This document shows positions 1 through 8,242 of a stretch of DNA of 64,000 bases, piece after piece. Within the stretch, counting starts at the first letter, position 1. Every line of letters starts with the position of its first letter. The notes under the pieces were generated by a model, which had not been told where the DNA came from, did no database searches, and was given only the letters and a program-made list of their open reading frames with translations. Origin of the DNA: Burkholderia sp. Nafp2/4-1b (GTDB lineage Bacteria; Pseudomonadota; Gammaproteobacteria; Burkholderiales; Burkholderiaceae). Made by a program: the position numbers and the translations under genes. Location of the stretch: the NCBI RefSeq assembly GCF_003635165.1, contig NZ_ML058597.1, positions 744,001 through 808,000 on the forward strand, given 5' to 3'.

Positions 1-1045
1 AGTTGCCGCCGTTGAAGCGGCTGTCCTGCCACACGACGTAGAGCTGCCCCGATGCGGGATCGATCGCCGGTTCCGGAATGATGTCGCCGGTGCGTACCGG
101 TTCGCCGGTGTTCGGGTCGGTCACGCCGGCGGTCTGCAAGCCGGCGATCACCTGAGGCTTCGTCCAGGTCGCGCCGTCATCGGTCGACTTGATGAACGCG
201 ACCTTGCCGGCCGCCTTGTTGAACGGCGGCTGGATCAGGTCGAAGAAGTTGTAGAGCGTGCCGGTCCTCGGGTCGACGACGATCTGGTTGCCGATCGTCT
301 GCTGACGCGACGGCACATTGACGATGACCTTCGCCCGGCTCCATGTCTTGCCGCCGTCGACCGTCTTCGAGAAGAAGGTCGGCCCGCGATAGGCCTGCGT
401 GTGCAGGTTCGCATACGGATTGCCGTTCGGCAGTTCTAGGCGGTCCCACACCGCATACGCCGTGCCGGCCTTCACCGGGTTCGCCGTGACTGATTCCTTG
501 TCGTTGAAGAATTGCGTCGTCGGTTCGTCGTTCGCGATCAGCACGGCCGGGCTGCTCCATGTCTGTCCGCCGTCGGTCGATACCGACGCGGCGACCGCAT
601 TCGCGTTGTTCGACTGGTTGAACGAGATCGATACCGAATACGCGGTGCCGTCCGGCCCGAACGATACCCACGGATCGGACGCGCGCTCGTACTTGAGCCC
701 CCCGGGCGCGCATGCGCTGAACGGCTGCGGCGTGCGTGCCCAGGTTGCGCCGCCGTCGAACGTGTAGCCGGCCACGAGCCCGTGGGCGCCGCCGTTCGAC
801 CAGCGGTCCTGCTGCCACACGCCGATCATGTTGGTCGGGTTCGCCGGGTTCACCGACAGCCACGGCTCGACTTCGGCGTTGACATAGTTCGTGCCGGGGC
901 CGCCGATGGTGCAGGCGGCGAACGGACTCGGACCGGACACGGCCACGGGTTCGGCGTGCGCCGCCGCGGCGGCGACCATCGCCATCGCGGCGGACAGGCG
1001 GGTGAGGCGGATGACAACGGAGTGGGACACGATCGTGCGTCGCAT
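1..1045 (-). CDS. Exported Asp-box (sialidase/BNR-repeat) protein, 3' end beyond window
   Basis: The frame reads leftward off the window edge, so about 348 codons of the N-terminal part are visible. It starts at an ATG preceded by GAGGAG seven bases upstream. Residues 1-31 form a typical signal peptide (Arg-rich start, hydrophobic Ala/Val/Met core, AHA-EP cleavage), so the protein is probably exported. At least four Asp-box motifs of the S/T-x-D-x-G-x-T-W type are visible (TFDGGATW, STDGGQTW, TVDGGKTW, STDDGATW), each capping a blade of a sialidase-like beta-propeller. Asp boxes occur in sialidases, other glycosidases and non-enzymatic propellers, so the fold is well supported but the substrate is unknown. 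It stands alone, with an empty 480-base stretch upstream. Confidence 0.75.
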   Translation of the reverse strand, partial: MRRTIVSHSVVIRLTRLSAAMAMVAAAAAHAEPVAVSGPSPFAACTIGGPGTNYVNAEVEPWLSVNPANPTNMIGVWQQDRWSNGGAHGLVAGYTFDGGATWARTPQPFSACAPGGLKYERASDPWVSFGPDGTAYSVSISFNQSNNANAVAASVSTDGGQTWSSPAVLIANDEPTTQFFNDKESVTANPVKAGTAYAVWDRLELPNGNPYANLHTQAYRGPTFFSKTVDGGKTWSRAKVIVNVPSRQQTIGNQIVVDPRTGTLYNFFDLIQPPFNKAAGKVAFIKSTDDGATWTKPQVIAGLQTAGVTDPNTGEPVRTGDIIPEPAIDPASGQLYVVWQDSRFNGGN

Positions 1046-1526
1046 GGACTGCTCCTCGTTGACGTGCGGCGGCGATGGCGCGGCGCGTCGACACGACGGC
1101 TCGAAGCGAACCGGCACGCGGCCATGCATGCCGTGCACCGTGTCGCGTCGGATCGTGTCGTTCAGGAGGCCGCTACGGTCATCGCAGACCGCGTATGCTG
1201 GATGCCGCCAGCACTTCGGTTAAGACTCCTCTTCATATTCATTGCTTGTCGGGTGCGTCTCTGGATGCGGACCCGACGGGAAGCCCAGTCCTTGCATACG
1301 ACGAATGCGTCGAAGTGGATAGCAATGTAGGCGATTCGTCTGAGGCGCGGGAGGCAATTTTTTGTAACAGAGCGTAGCCGGAAAACGATGCCGGAGCGTC
1401 ACGTCCGAAACGCAAAATTTTCCGACGCACAGGTGCGCTGAATCGAATCGAGAAGACGAATCGCAATCGCTTGCGATTGCAACATTCATGTCATCCGGTG
1501 TCGGTGGCGCACGGGGTGCGCGCCGC
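1046..1526. other. Intergenic stretch without recognisable gene
   Basis: About 480 bases between the start of the Asp-box protein gene and the end of the marR-like gene. It must hold the promoter of the Asp-box gene. No reading frame here has a ribosome binding site plus Burkholderia-like codon use, and I see no clear operator or terminator. Confidence 0.4.
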
Positions 1527-1958
1527 TCAGCGTTCGTCTGTGAAGCGGTCTTGCAACGCGTGTAGCCAGCGCGCGACGACGTCGAGTTCCGCGTCGGAAA
1601 AACCGTCGCACAGCTTGCCGTTCAGTTCGCGCAGCACCACGCGCGCGCGCTTGAGCGCCGCGTGACCTTCGTCGGTGAGGTACAGGCGCGTCGCGCGGCC
1701 GTCGTCCGAATCGGCGTGTCGCGCGAGCAGGCCGACCTTCGCCATCCGGTCGGCGAGCCCCGTCATTGCCGACGGCGCCAGTTGCAGCGCCGCACCGACT
1801 TCGCCGATCAGCGCGCCGTCCTGCTTCGCGAGACAGAACAGCACGCCGGCCTGCGCGGCGCTCGCGCGCGCCTCGGTTTCGGCCTTGCGGTCGACCCAGC
1901 GCTGAACGCGCCGCTGGCCGAGGTTCAACAGGAAAAACAGTCGTCGGTCTTCGCTCAA
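1527..1958 (-). CDS. MarR family transcriptional regulator
   Basis: The 143-residue product has the length and layout of MarR repressors: helical N-terminus (LFFLLNLGQRRVQRWVDRK), winged helix at about residues 45-105 (IGEVGAALQLAPSAMTGLADRM as DNA-reading helices, DSDDGRATRLYLTDEG as the wing) and a helical C-terminal dimerisation part. The best start is a TTG that overlaps the stop of the upstream hydrolase (TTGA), implying translational coupling; GGGA lies about 8 bases upstream. It is cotranscribed with the hydrolase. Two inverted repeats in front of the hydrolase are the obvious candidate operators, so autorepression of the two-gene operon, relieved by a small aromatic or lipophilic ligand, is the likely mode. 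The ligand is unknown. The start codon is less certain than the family. Confidence 0.85.
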   Translation of the reverse strand: MSEDRRLFFLLNLGQRRVQRWVDRKAETEARASAAQAGVLFCLAKQDGALIGEVGAALQLAPSAMTGLADRMAKVGLLARHADSDDGRATRLYLTDEGHAALKRARVVLRELNGKLCDGFSDAELDVVARWLHALQDRFTDER

Positions 1959-2872
1959 GCTCGGTTCCCGGCTGCAATGGAAAGGGACGGGCGACTGGCA
2001 TCGCGCGGCGCGTCGAGCGCCTGCGCGAGCCAGTCGGCGACCGCGGGCCACAGCACGGCGCCGGGCCGGCTGCGGAAGAAGCCCATGTGCCCGACCGGTC
2101 CGCTGCCGGCGGCGCGCGGATCGATCTGGCGGCGCTCGACGGCCGCGCGGGTCAGGTAGCTTACCAGCAGGTCGATCGCGGGCCGGTTCGCCCACGGGTC
2201 GTCGTCGAAGCCGAGCGCGAGAATCGGCAACTGCTGTTTCGAGAAGCGCTCGGCCGCGCCGAGCGTCGGATCGTCGAAGAAGTAGCGCGGCAGCGTGGTC
2301 CACAGGCTCCATTCGCGGAACACGCCGGCAGGCAGATCCTCGCCGAGCCCGAGCCGCTTGCCGGGCACGTAGCCGAGCAGCGCGGACGCGAGCGGGCCGA
2401 GCACGCGCAGGATCAGCCGCACCTTCAGCCGCTCCGCCGCGCGGTCGATCAGCCGCGTGGTGCCCGCGTGCGCGGCGACCATCACGGCCGCGCGCAGGTG
2501 CGTGGTGGCGGCCGACAGCCCGATCGCGTGCCCGCCGACGCTGTGCCCGACCGCCAGCAGCGGAAGGCCGTCGTACGCGCCGCATGCCCATGCGACCGCG
2601 GCGCCGACGTCGAGCTCGACCCAGTCGCGCATGCGTGCCTGCAGCGCGCTCAGCCGCGCGGGCCGCGACGCGCCGATGCCGCGATAGTTGTAGGTCAGCG
2701 CCGCGAAGCCGCGCTCGGTCAGGAAGCGCGCGAAGCCGGCATACAGCCGCTCCGGCACGGCGGTGGCCGGATGGATCAACACCAGCGCGCGCGGCGCCGC
2801 ATCCGGCGACCACAGCGTGCCGCGCAGCGTGTAGCCGTCGGCCGCGGAAAACTCGATGGGTTCTGACGTCAT
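1955..2872 (-). CDS. Alpha/beta hydrolase (serine hydrolase fold)
   Basis: The 305-residue protein has the alpha/beta-hydrolase pattern: an oxyanion-side strand LVLIHPAT near residue 30, a YRGIG element near 65, and the nucleophile elbow GHSVGGH near residue 110, with the serine as nucleophile. A C-terminal PVGHMGFF segment supplies the likely catalytic histidine. There is no signal peptide, so it is cytoplasmic. It is the promoter-proximal gene of an operon with the MarR regulator, whose start codon overlaps its stop. Such pairs usually handle an ester, lactone or lipophilic compound sensed by the regulator, but the substrate cannot be read from sequence. Start ATG chosen because the motif-bearing frame begins there and the operator region lies immediately upstream. 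Confidence 0.85.
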   Translation of the reverse strand: MTSEPIEFSAADGYTLRGTLWSPDAAPRALVLIHPATAVPERLYAGFARFLTERGFAALTYNYRGIGASRPARLSALQARMRDWVELDVGAAVAWACGAYDGLPLLAVGHSVGGHAIGLSAATTHLRAAVMVAAHAGTTRLIDRAAERLKVRLILRVLGPLASALLGYVPGKRLGLGEDLPAGVFREWSLWTTLPRYFFDDPTLGAAERFSKQQLPILALGFDDDPWANRPAIDLLVSYLTRAAVERRQIDPRAAGSGPVGHMGFFRSRPGAVLWPAVADWLAQALDAPRDASRPSLSIAAGNRA

Positions 2873-2894
2873 GGGCGTCCTCGTTCCGGGGAGT

Positions 2895-2912
2895 TATTTC
2901 GTATGCGAAATA
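2895..2912. promoter_or_regulatory. Inverted repeat, candidate MarR operator 1
   Basis: TATTTCG-TATG-CGAAATA, perfect 7-bp arms around 4 bases, 23 bases in front of the hydrolase start codon. It shares the pattern TATTTC-N6-GAAATA with the next site. Position and symmetry fit a repressor site overlapping the promoter or leader of the hydrolase-marR operon. Binding by the neighbouring regulator is inferred. Confidence 0.65.
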
Positions 2913-2924
2913 TAGTTCGTGAAG

Positions 2925-2942
2925 TATTTCGCGTGCGAAATA
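2925..2942. promoter_or_regulatory. Inverted repeat, candidate MarR operator 2
   Basis: TATTTCGC-GT-GCGAAATA, perfect 8-bp arms. Its centre lies exactly 30 bp from operator 1, close to three helical turns, so two dimers would bind on the same DNA face. This argues for cooperative repression of the hydrolase-marR operon. Confidence 0.65.
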
Positions 2943-3183
2943 TCTATCGAGGAACCATTCGAATGACCTCCTGCCGGAGGGAGCCGGCTGACGGCGTCGC
3001 GCCGTGGTGGTAGCTTCCACTTCATAAAAGTTTTGCATCTTTCGATAGAAGAATATTGCGTTTGTCTCATGACGCCGATCAACGTATCGTCACCGGTTCC
3101 ATCCCGTCCGCCGGCCATCGCGTCGCGCGGGCCACAGGGCGCCGCCATCGCGCGGCCGCCCGCCAACCTCCGGGGAGATCACG

Positions 3184-4149
3184 TTGTTGAGCCGAATCGT
3201 CACCGCGCTGCTGCTCGCGCTCGCCGCGCAGCCGGGCATCGCGAAAGACACCGTCACGCTGCGTGTCGGTGAACAGAACTACTTCAACATCCAGGCGTCG
3301 ATGGAGGCGTCCGGCGTGTTGAAGGACCTCCCTTACACGATCGAGTGGAAGCACTTCCAGGCCGCCGCGCCCGTCGCCGAGAGCCTGAACGGCAATGCGA
3401 TCGACGTCGGCTTTCTCGGCGATTCCGCGCTGCTCACGCTGGCCGCGCGCGGCGCGCCGGTGAAAGTGGTCGCGGTGTCGAGGCAGAGCCTCGACGGCGT
3501 CGCGATCCTCGTGCCGAAGGACTCGCCGGTTCGCACCGTCGCCGACCTGCAGGGCAAGACCATCGCGGTCTGGCGCGGCGCGTGGAGCCAGCAGCTCGTG
3601 CTGCGCGCGCTCGAACATGCGGGCTTGCGCGCCGATTCCGTCAAGTACGCGTACCTGATGCCGATCGATGCGACCAACGCGCTCGCGAACGGCTCGGTCG
3701 ACGCCGTGTCGTTGTGGGAGCCGTTCGTCAGCACGCTGGCGCTGCGCCAGGGCGCGCGGCCGGTCACGACCGCGCAGGGGCTGATGCCCGCGCTCAGCTT
3801 CGTCGCCGCGAACGAGCAGGCGGCGACGGGCCGGCGCGCGGAGATCACCGACTTCCTGAAGCGCGTGGTGGCGGCACGCCAGTGGGTCGACAGTCATCCG
3901 CGCGAATACGCGGACCTGTGGGCGAAGCGCGCGAAGCTCGAGCCGGACGTCGCGTACCGCTGGCTCAACAACGCGCACCAGCGCGTCGGCCCGGTCGACG
4001 ACACGGCCGCGAAGGATGCGCAGAACACGGCCGATTTCCTGCACAAGGCCGGCGTGATTCCGGTCGCGTACGACACGACGAAGCTGCTCGACCGGTCGTA
4101 TGCGGGCGCGTTCGCGATGCCCGCGCAAAAGACGGCCGCCGCGCAGTGA
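3184..4149 (+). CDS. SsuA-type aliphatic sulfonate/taurine-like ABC substrate-binding protein
   Basis: The 321-residue protein starts at TTG behind a GGGGAGA ribosome site; the first 20 residues form a short signal peptide (LLLALAAQPGIA-KD), placing it in the periplasm. The body has the NMT1/SsuA-like signatures VGEQNYFNIQ, a VDVGFLGDSALL-type ligand loop near residue 75, LVPKDSPVRTVADLQGKTIAVWRG near 120-140 and DAVSLWEPF near 180. Proteins of this kind capture alkanesulfonates, taurine or nitrate-like anions for an ABC importer. The next gene, 52 bases downstream, is a flavin monooxygenase, as in sulfonate operons. No cognate permease or ATPase follows, so it may use a distant importer. The ligand is inferred from context. 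Confidence 0.8.
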   Translation: MLSRIVTALLLALAAQPGIAKDTVTLRVGEQNYFNIQASMEASGVLKDLPYTIEWKHFQAAAPVAESLNGNAIDVGFLGDSALLTLAARGAPVKVVAVSRQSLDGVAILVPKDSPVRTVADLQGKTIAVWRGAWSQQLVLRALEHAGLRADSVKYAYLMPIDATNALANGSVDAVSLWEPFVSTLALRQGARPVTTAQGLMPALSFVAANEQAATGRRAEITDFLKRVVAARQWVDSHPREYADLWAKRAKLEPDVAYRWLNNAHQRVGPVDDTAAKDAQNTADFLHKAGVIPVAYDTTKLLDRSYAGAFAMPAQKTAAAQ

Positions 4150-4201
4150 GCGTTCGGCCGAACCTGCGAATGCTGATCGACAACCAGAAGGACAGCCCGA
4201 C

Positions 4202-5296
4202 ATGCCAGTCGACATCATCGGCATGATCACCGCGACGCCCGGCGCGGAGGTCGACGTACCGGGCGGTGCCGCCGTCCAGCCCGACTACGTGCGGCGTTTC
4301 GCGCAGGCGCACGAGGCCGCCGGCTTCGACCAGATCCTGGTCGGCCATTTCAGCAATGCGGCGGACGGCTTCATCGTCGCGTCGTTCGCGGCGGCCGCGA
4401 CCGAACGCATCCGCCTGCTGCTTGCGCACCGGCCCGGCGTGATCGTGCCGTCGGCCGCCGCGCGTCAGATCGCGACGCTCGACGTGTTCAGCGGCGGACG
4501 GCTCGCGCTGAACGTGGTGTCGGGCGGCGACGATACCGACCTGCAGCGCGACGGCGATTTCGTGCCGCACGACGCGCGATATCGCCGCACCGGCGAGTAT
4601 CTCGACGTGCTGAAACGCATCTGGCTCGCCGGCGCGCCGGTCGATCACGACGGCGACTTCTACCGGCTGCGCGGTGCGTCGCCGGTCGTGAAGGGCGCGC
4701 AGCGGCCGCACGTGCCGATCTACTTCGGCGGCTCGTCGCCGGCTGCGCTCGCCGTAGCCGGTGAGCACGCAGACGTCTACATGACGTGGGGCGAACCGCT
4801 CGCATCGGTGCGCGAACAGATCGCGCGCGTGCGGGCCGCTGCCGCGCCGTTCGGACGCGCGCCGCGCATCAGCGTGTCGTTCCGGCCGATCGTCGCGGAT
4901 ACGGAAGCCGCCGCGTGGGAGAAGGCCGAAGCGATTCGCGAGCGCGTGCGCGCGGCGCGGCTCGCGAACGGGCAGCCGATCGACGGTCATGCGCCGCAGA
5001 ATGCAGGTTCGCAACGGCTGCTGGCCGCGGCCGCGCAGGGCGACGTGCTGGACGAACGGCTGTGGATGGGTGTCGCGAACCTGACCGGCGCGCGCTGGAA
5101 TTCGACGGCGCTCGTCGGCACGCCCGAACAGGTCGCGCGCGCTCTCGGTGCGTATTACCGGCTCGGCGTGTCGACGTTCCTGATTCGCGGGTTCGATCCG
5201 CTCGACGATGCGCTGGATTACGGACGCGAGCTGATTCCGGCGATACACGCGCATGTCGCGGAACTCGATCGGGAGCGTGCGGCGGTGACGGTGTAG
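4202..5296 (+). CDS. LLM-class flavin-dependent monooxygenase, alkanesulfonate monooxygenase (SsuD)-like
   Basis: This 364-residue protein belongs to the bacterial luciferase-like TIM-barrel family: DQILVGHFSNAADGFIVASFAAAAT near residues 40-65, RLALNVVSGGDDTDLQRDGD near 100-120, and PIYFGGSSPAALAVAGEHADVYMTWGEP near 175-200, the FMN-binding half of the SsuD subgroup. Established family chemistry is FMNH2- and O2-dependent cleavage of C-S (or C-N) bonds, releasing sulfite from alkanesulfonates. It needs a partner NAD(P)H:FMN reductase, and none is present in the window. ATG chosen because the SsuD-like N-terminus starts there, 52 bases after the binding-protein gene. A good terminator follows, so these two genes form a short operon. 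Confidence 0.85.
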   Translation: MPVDIIGMITATPGAEVDVPGGAAVQPDYVRRFAQAHEAAGFDQILVGHFSNAADGFIVASFAAAATERIRLLLAHRPGVIVPSAAARQIATLDVFSGGRLALNVVSGGDDTDLQRDGDFVPHDARYRRTGEYLDVLKRIWLAGAPVDHDGDFYRLRGASPVVKGAQRPHVPIYFGGSSPAALAVAGEHADVYMTWGEPLASVREQIARVRAAAAPFGRAPRISVSFRPIVADTEAAAWEKAEAIRERVRAARLANGQPIDGHAPQNAGSQRLLAAAAQGDVLDERLWMGVANLTGARWNSTALVGTPEQVARALGAYYRLGVSTFLIRGFDPLDDALDYGRELIPAIHAHVAELDRERAAVTV

Positions 5297-5320
5297 GCGA
5301 AGAAGGCCCGAAACGCGGTT

Positions 5321-5363
5321 CGCCCCGGTATGTCCATCACGGCATGCCGGGGCGATTTCGTTT
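5321..5363 (+). terminator. Rho-independent terminator after the sulfonate gene pair
   Basis: A 12-bp stem (CGCCCCGGTATG pairing with CATGCCGGGGCG, one G-U) around a 10-base loop is followed by ATTTCGTTT. It lies 24 bases after the monooxygenase stop and between converging genes. Confidence 0.75.
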
Positions 5364-5415
5364 GATGCACCGCCGTGCGCGACGGTGCGTCGGTCCATCG
5401 AGTCGGTCCATCGAA

Positions 5416-6348
5416 TCAGAACGACGGCAACCCCGGCGGATTCGTCTCCGCACGCGCGACCGCCTCGCTCTGCAACCCCCAGCGCGCGAGCGCCTGCTGG
5501 TAGCGACCGTTGCCGATCAGCCCGTTCGTCGCGAGCGTCAGCGCCGGCGCGAGCCCGCTGCCGCGGCGCGTCGCGATCGCGACGTCCGCATTCGCCGGCC
5601 AGCCCGCGTTGACGACACCCACCCGCCGGATCTTGCCGTCGCGGGCGGCCTGGTACGCGAGCGACGCGTTCGGATTCAGCTCGGCATCGGCGCGCCCCGA
5701 CAGCAGCGCGATACGCGACGCCGCATCGTCGTCGAAGTACAGCAGCTCGGTCGCCTTCAGCCCCTGCGCGACATTGCGCCGGCTCCATTCGAGCAGGATG
5801 CGCTCCTGGCTCGTGCCCGCGCCGGTGATGATGCGCAGGCCCGCGACGTCCTTCGGCTCGGCGATCTTCTCGATCGGGCTCGCGGTGCGCACGTAGAAGC
5901 CGTGCAACCCGAGCCGGTAGGTCGTGAAGTCGTATTTCTCCTTGCGTTTCTCGGTCACGCCGACGTTCGAGATCACCGCGTCGTACTTGCCGGACGTGAG
6001 CCCGAGCGGCCAGTCGGCCCACGCGATCGGCAGCAGGACCAGCGTGCGGCCCAACGCGTCGGCGACGAGTTGCGCATAGTCGGGATCGGCGCCGACCACG
6101 GTGCGTGCGTCCGTCGCGAAGGTCGACACGGGCGGCGCGTGCGGCGCGATCGCGACCGTGAACGCGCCATCGCGCACCCAGCGGTAGTTGCTGGCCGCGC
6201 GAATCGCCGCATCGTCGCGCGATGCGCGAATGCGGCCGGCCTGGCGCGGATCGAGGTCCGCCGTCGCGGCGGCGGCCTCGGCCGCATTCCACCGCAGCGC
6301 GGCGGCTGCCGCGAGCGCGGCGGTCATGAACTGGCGTCGGTCGATCAT
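5416..6348 (-). CDS. Family-3 (amino-acid type) ABC substrate-binding protein
   Basis: The 310-residue product starts [20 protein letters not shown], a signal peptide with a Tat-like RRQF motif, so it is periplasmic. The rest is a PBP2-type solute binder: [24 protein letters not shown] near residue 75, [35 protein letters not shown] near 110-140 and a [11 protein letters not shown] hinge element. It is clearly paralogous to the binding protein at 9778-10719 (shared TDARTV.G, WADWPL.L.SGK.DAVISNV and a common C-terminus NPPGLP). It sits 34 bases downstream of the fused permease-ATPase in the same direction, so it is very likely a receptor for that transporter. Ligand unknown; the two monooxygenases nearby suggest a sulfur- or nitrogen-containing compound. 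Confidence 0.85.
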   Translation of the reverse strand: MIDRRQFMTAALAAAAALRWNAAEAAAATADLDPRQAGRIRASRDDAAIRAASNYRWVRDGAFTVAIAPHAPPVSTFATDARTVVGADPDYAQLVADALGRTLVLLPIAWADWPLGLTSGKYDAVISNVGVTEKRKEKYDFTTYRLGLHGFYVRTASPIEKIAEPKDVAGLRIITGAGTSQERILLEWSRRNVAQGLKATELLYFDDDAASRIALLSGRADAELNPNASLAYQAARDGKIRRVGVVNAGWPANADVAIATRRGSGLAPALTLATNGLIGNGRYQQALARWGLQSEAVARAETNPPGLPSF

Positions 6349-6382
6349 CGGAGATTGCCTCGCAGGAAATAAGCGGCACGCA

Positions 6383-8182
6383 TCACAGCACCCGCGACAG
6401 GAAGGCGCGCGTGCGCGGATGGGCCGGCGCATCGAGCACGACCGACGGCGGCCCCGATTCGACGACGCGGCCGCGCTCCATGAACAGCACGTTGTCGGCG
6501 ACTTCGCGCGCGAAGCCGATCTCGTGCGTGACGATCACGAGCGTGGTGCCCGAGCGCGCGAGTTCCTTGATCACGTCGAGCACTTCGTTGACCAGTTCGG
6601 GATCGAGCGCCGACGTCGGCTCGTCGAACAGCAGCACCTTCGGCCGCAACGCGAGCGCCCGCGCGATCGCGACGCGCTGCTGCTGGCCGCCGGACAGCTG
6701 GCGCGGGTACGCATCGGCTTTATCGGCGAGGCCCACGCGCGCGAGCAGCGTGCGTGCGGTGCGCTCGGCGGCCTCGCGCGTGGCGCCGGCCACCGCGACC
6801 GGCGCCTCGACCAGGTTCTCGAGCACCGTCAGGTGCGGAAACAGGTTGAAGTTCTGGAACACCATGCCGACCGCGGTGCGCCGCTTCAGCACGTCGCGCT
6901 CCTTCAGCTCGTGCAGCACGTCGCCGTCGCGCCGATAGCCGATCAGTTCGCCGTCGATGTCGATGAAGCCGTCGTCGACGCGTTCCAGATGGTTGATCGT
7001 GCGCAGCAGCGTCGACTTGCCGGAGCCGGACGGCCCGACGATCACCGTCACGCTGCCGCGCGGCGCGACGAACGACACGTTGTCGAGCACGCGCTGCATG
7101 CCGAACTGCTTCGAGACGTTGTGCACGGCGACTTCGCCGCCGCTGCGCAGCTCGGGAGCGGCCGCGGCCGCGGTTGCGGTTGCGCCGTCGCCCGTTGCGG
7201 CGGCGGCCGCTGCGTTGCGTGCCGCCGCACGCCGCCACAGCGCACTGACGCACGCCAGCACGAACGTCAGCGCCGACGGCGGCGGGTTGCGCAGCGCGCC
7301 GCGCGCGTAGTGGCGCTCGATCTGCACCTGGATCGCGGACAGCACGGTCAGGATGATCAGATACCAGACGGTCGCGACCATCAGCAGCGGAATCACTTCG
7401 AGATTGCGCCGATAGATCACCTGCACCGTGTAGAACAGCTCTGGCATCGCAAGCACGTACACCATCGACGTGCCTTTCGCGAGCGAGATCAGGTCGTTGA
7501 ACGCGGTCGGCAGGATCGCGCGCATCGCCTGCGGCAACACGATCCGCGTGGTCTGGCGGCCGCGCGGCAGGCCGAGCGCGGCGGCCGCTTCGAGCTGCCC
7601 CTGATCGACCGCGAGAATGCCGCCGCGAATCACTTCCGCGGAAAACGCCGCGTGGTTCAGCGTGAGGCCGAGCACGGCCGCGAGGAACGGGCTGATCAGG
7701 TCGGTGGTCGGCGTGTCGAACCACACGATGTCGGTAAGCGGCACGCCGAGCCGCACGTGTTCGTATAGATAGCCGAGGTTGTTGAGGATCAGCAGCAGCA
7801 CGATCAGCGGGATCGACCGGAACAGCCACACGAAGGTCCACGCGCTCGCCGCGAGCACGCGCGAGCGCGACAGCCGCGCCAGCGCGACGAATCCGCCGAG
7901 CACGAAGCCGAACACCGCGCCGAGCAGCGTCAGCAGCAGCGTGCGTGCGAGCCCGGACAGCACCGGCGGCGACAGGAACCATTCGGCGAACACCGGCCAG
8001 CCCCACTGCGGGTTGCCGAGGATCGAATACAGCGCGAGCGCGATCAGCACGAGCGCGAGCACGGTGCCGGCCGTGCGCGCGCGGTGCCGGGCCGGCACGA
8101 TCCGCAGGTGCGTGGCCGCGTTGCGTGCGCCGGGCGAAGAGAGCGGCGGCAGCGCGCCGCCGAGATGGGTCGTGTCGCTCAT
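6383..8182 (-). CDS. Fused amino-acid-type ABC transporter: permease plus ATP-binding domain
   Basis: One 599-residue chain joins two subunits that are normally separate. Residues about 35-310 are a His/Glu/Gln-type permease with several membrane helices and the coupling segment [29 protein letters not shown]. An Ala/Thr-rich linker of about 40 residues follows. Residues about 350-599 are a complete ATPase: Walker [11 protein letters not shown]-loop [10 protein letters not shown], signature LSGGQQQR, Walker B VLLFDEP and the switch histidine in IVTHE. The frame is continuous with no repeat or rearrangement, so the fusion looks genuine. Two such chains could form the 2+2 importer without other subunits. 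Flanking family-3 binding proteins are the probable receptors. It shares an operon with the monooxygenase upstream. Confidence 0.9.
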   Translation of the reverse strand: MSDTTHLGGALPPLSSPGARNAATHLRIVPARHRARTAGTVLALVLIALALYSILGNPQWGWPVFAEWFLSPPVLSGLARTLLLTLLGAVFGFVLGGFVALARLSRSRVLAASAWTFVWLFRSIPLIVLLLILNNLGYLYEHVRLGVPLTDIVWFDTPTTDLISPFLAAVLGLTLNHAAFSAEVIRGGILAVDQGQLEAAAALGLPRGRQTTRIVLPQAMRAILPTAFNDLISLAKGTSMVYVLAMPELFYTVQVIYRRNLEVIPLLMVATVWYLIILTVLSAIQVQIERHYARGALRNPPPSALTFVLACVSALWRRAAARNAAAAAATGDGATATAAAAAPELRSGGEVAVHNVSKQFGMQRVLDNVSFVAPRGSVTVIVGPSGSGKSTLLRTINHLERVDDGFIDIDGELIGYRRDGDVLHELKERDVLKRRTAVGMVFQNFNLFPHLTVLENLVEAPVAVAGATREAAERTARTLLARVGLADKADAYPRQLSGGQQQRVAIARALALRPKVLLFDEPTSALDPELVNEVLDVIKELARSGTTLVIVTHEIGFAREVADNVLFMERGRVVESGPPSVVLDAPAHPRTRAFLSRVL

Positions 8183-8242
8183 GTCGGTGAAGGTCCTCGA
8201 TCGAATCGGTCGGACGCGCCGCGCGCGGGCGGCGCGGCGGCG

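Noticed and set aside
1220-1489. 89-residue minus-strand frame between the Asp-box and marR-like genes
   Set aside because: Weak codon bias, no ribosome site, no recognisable sequence.
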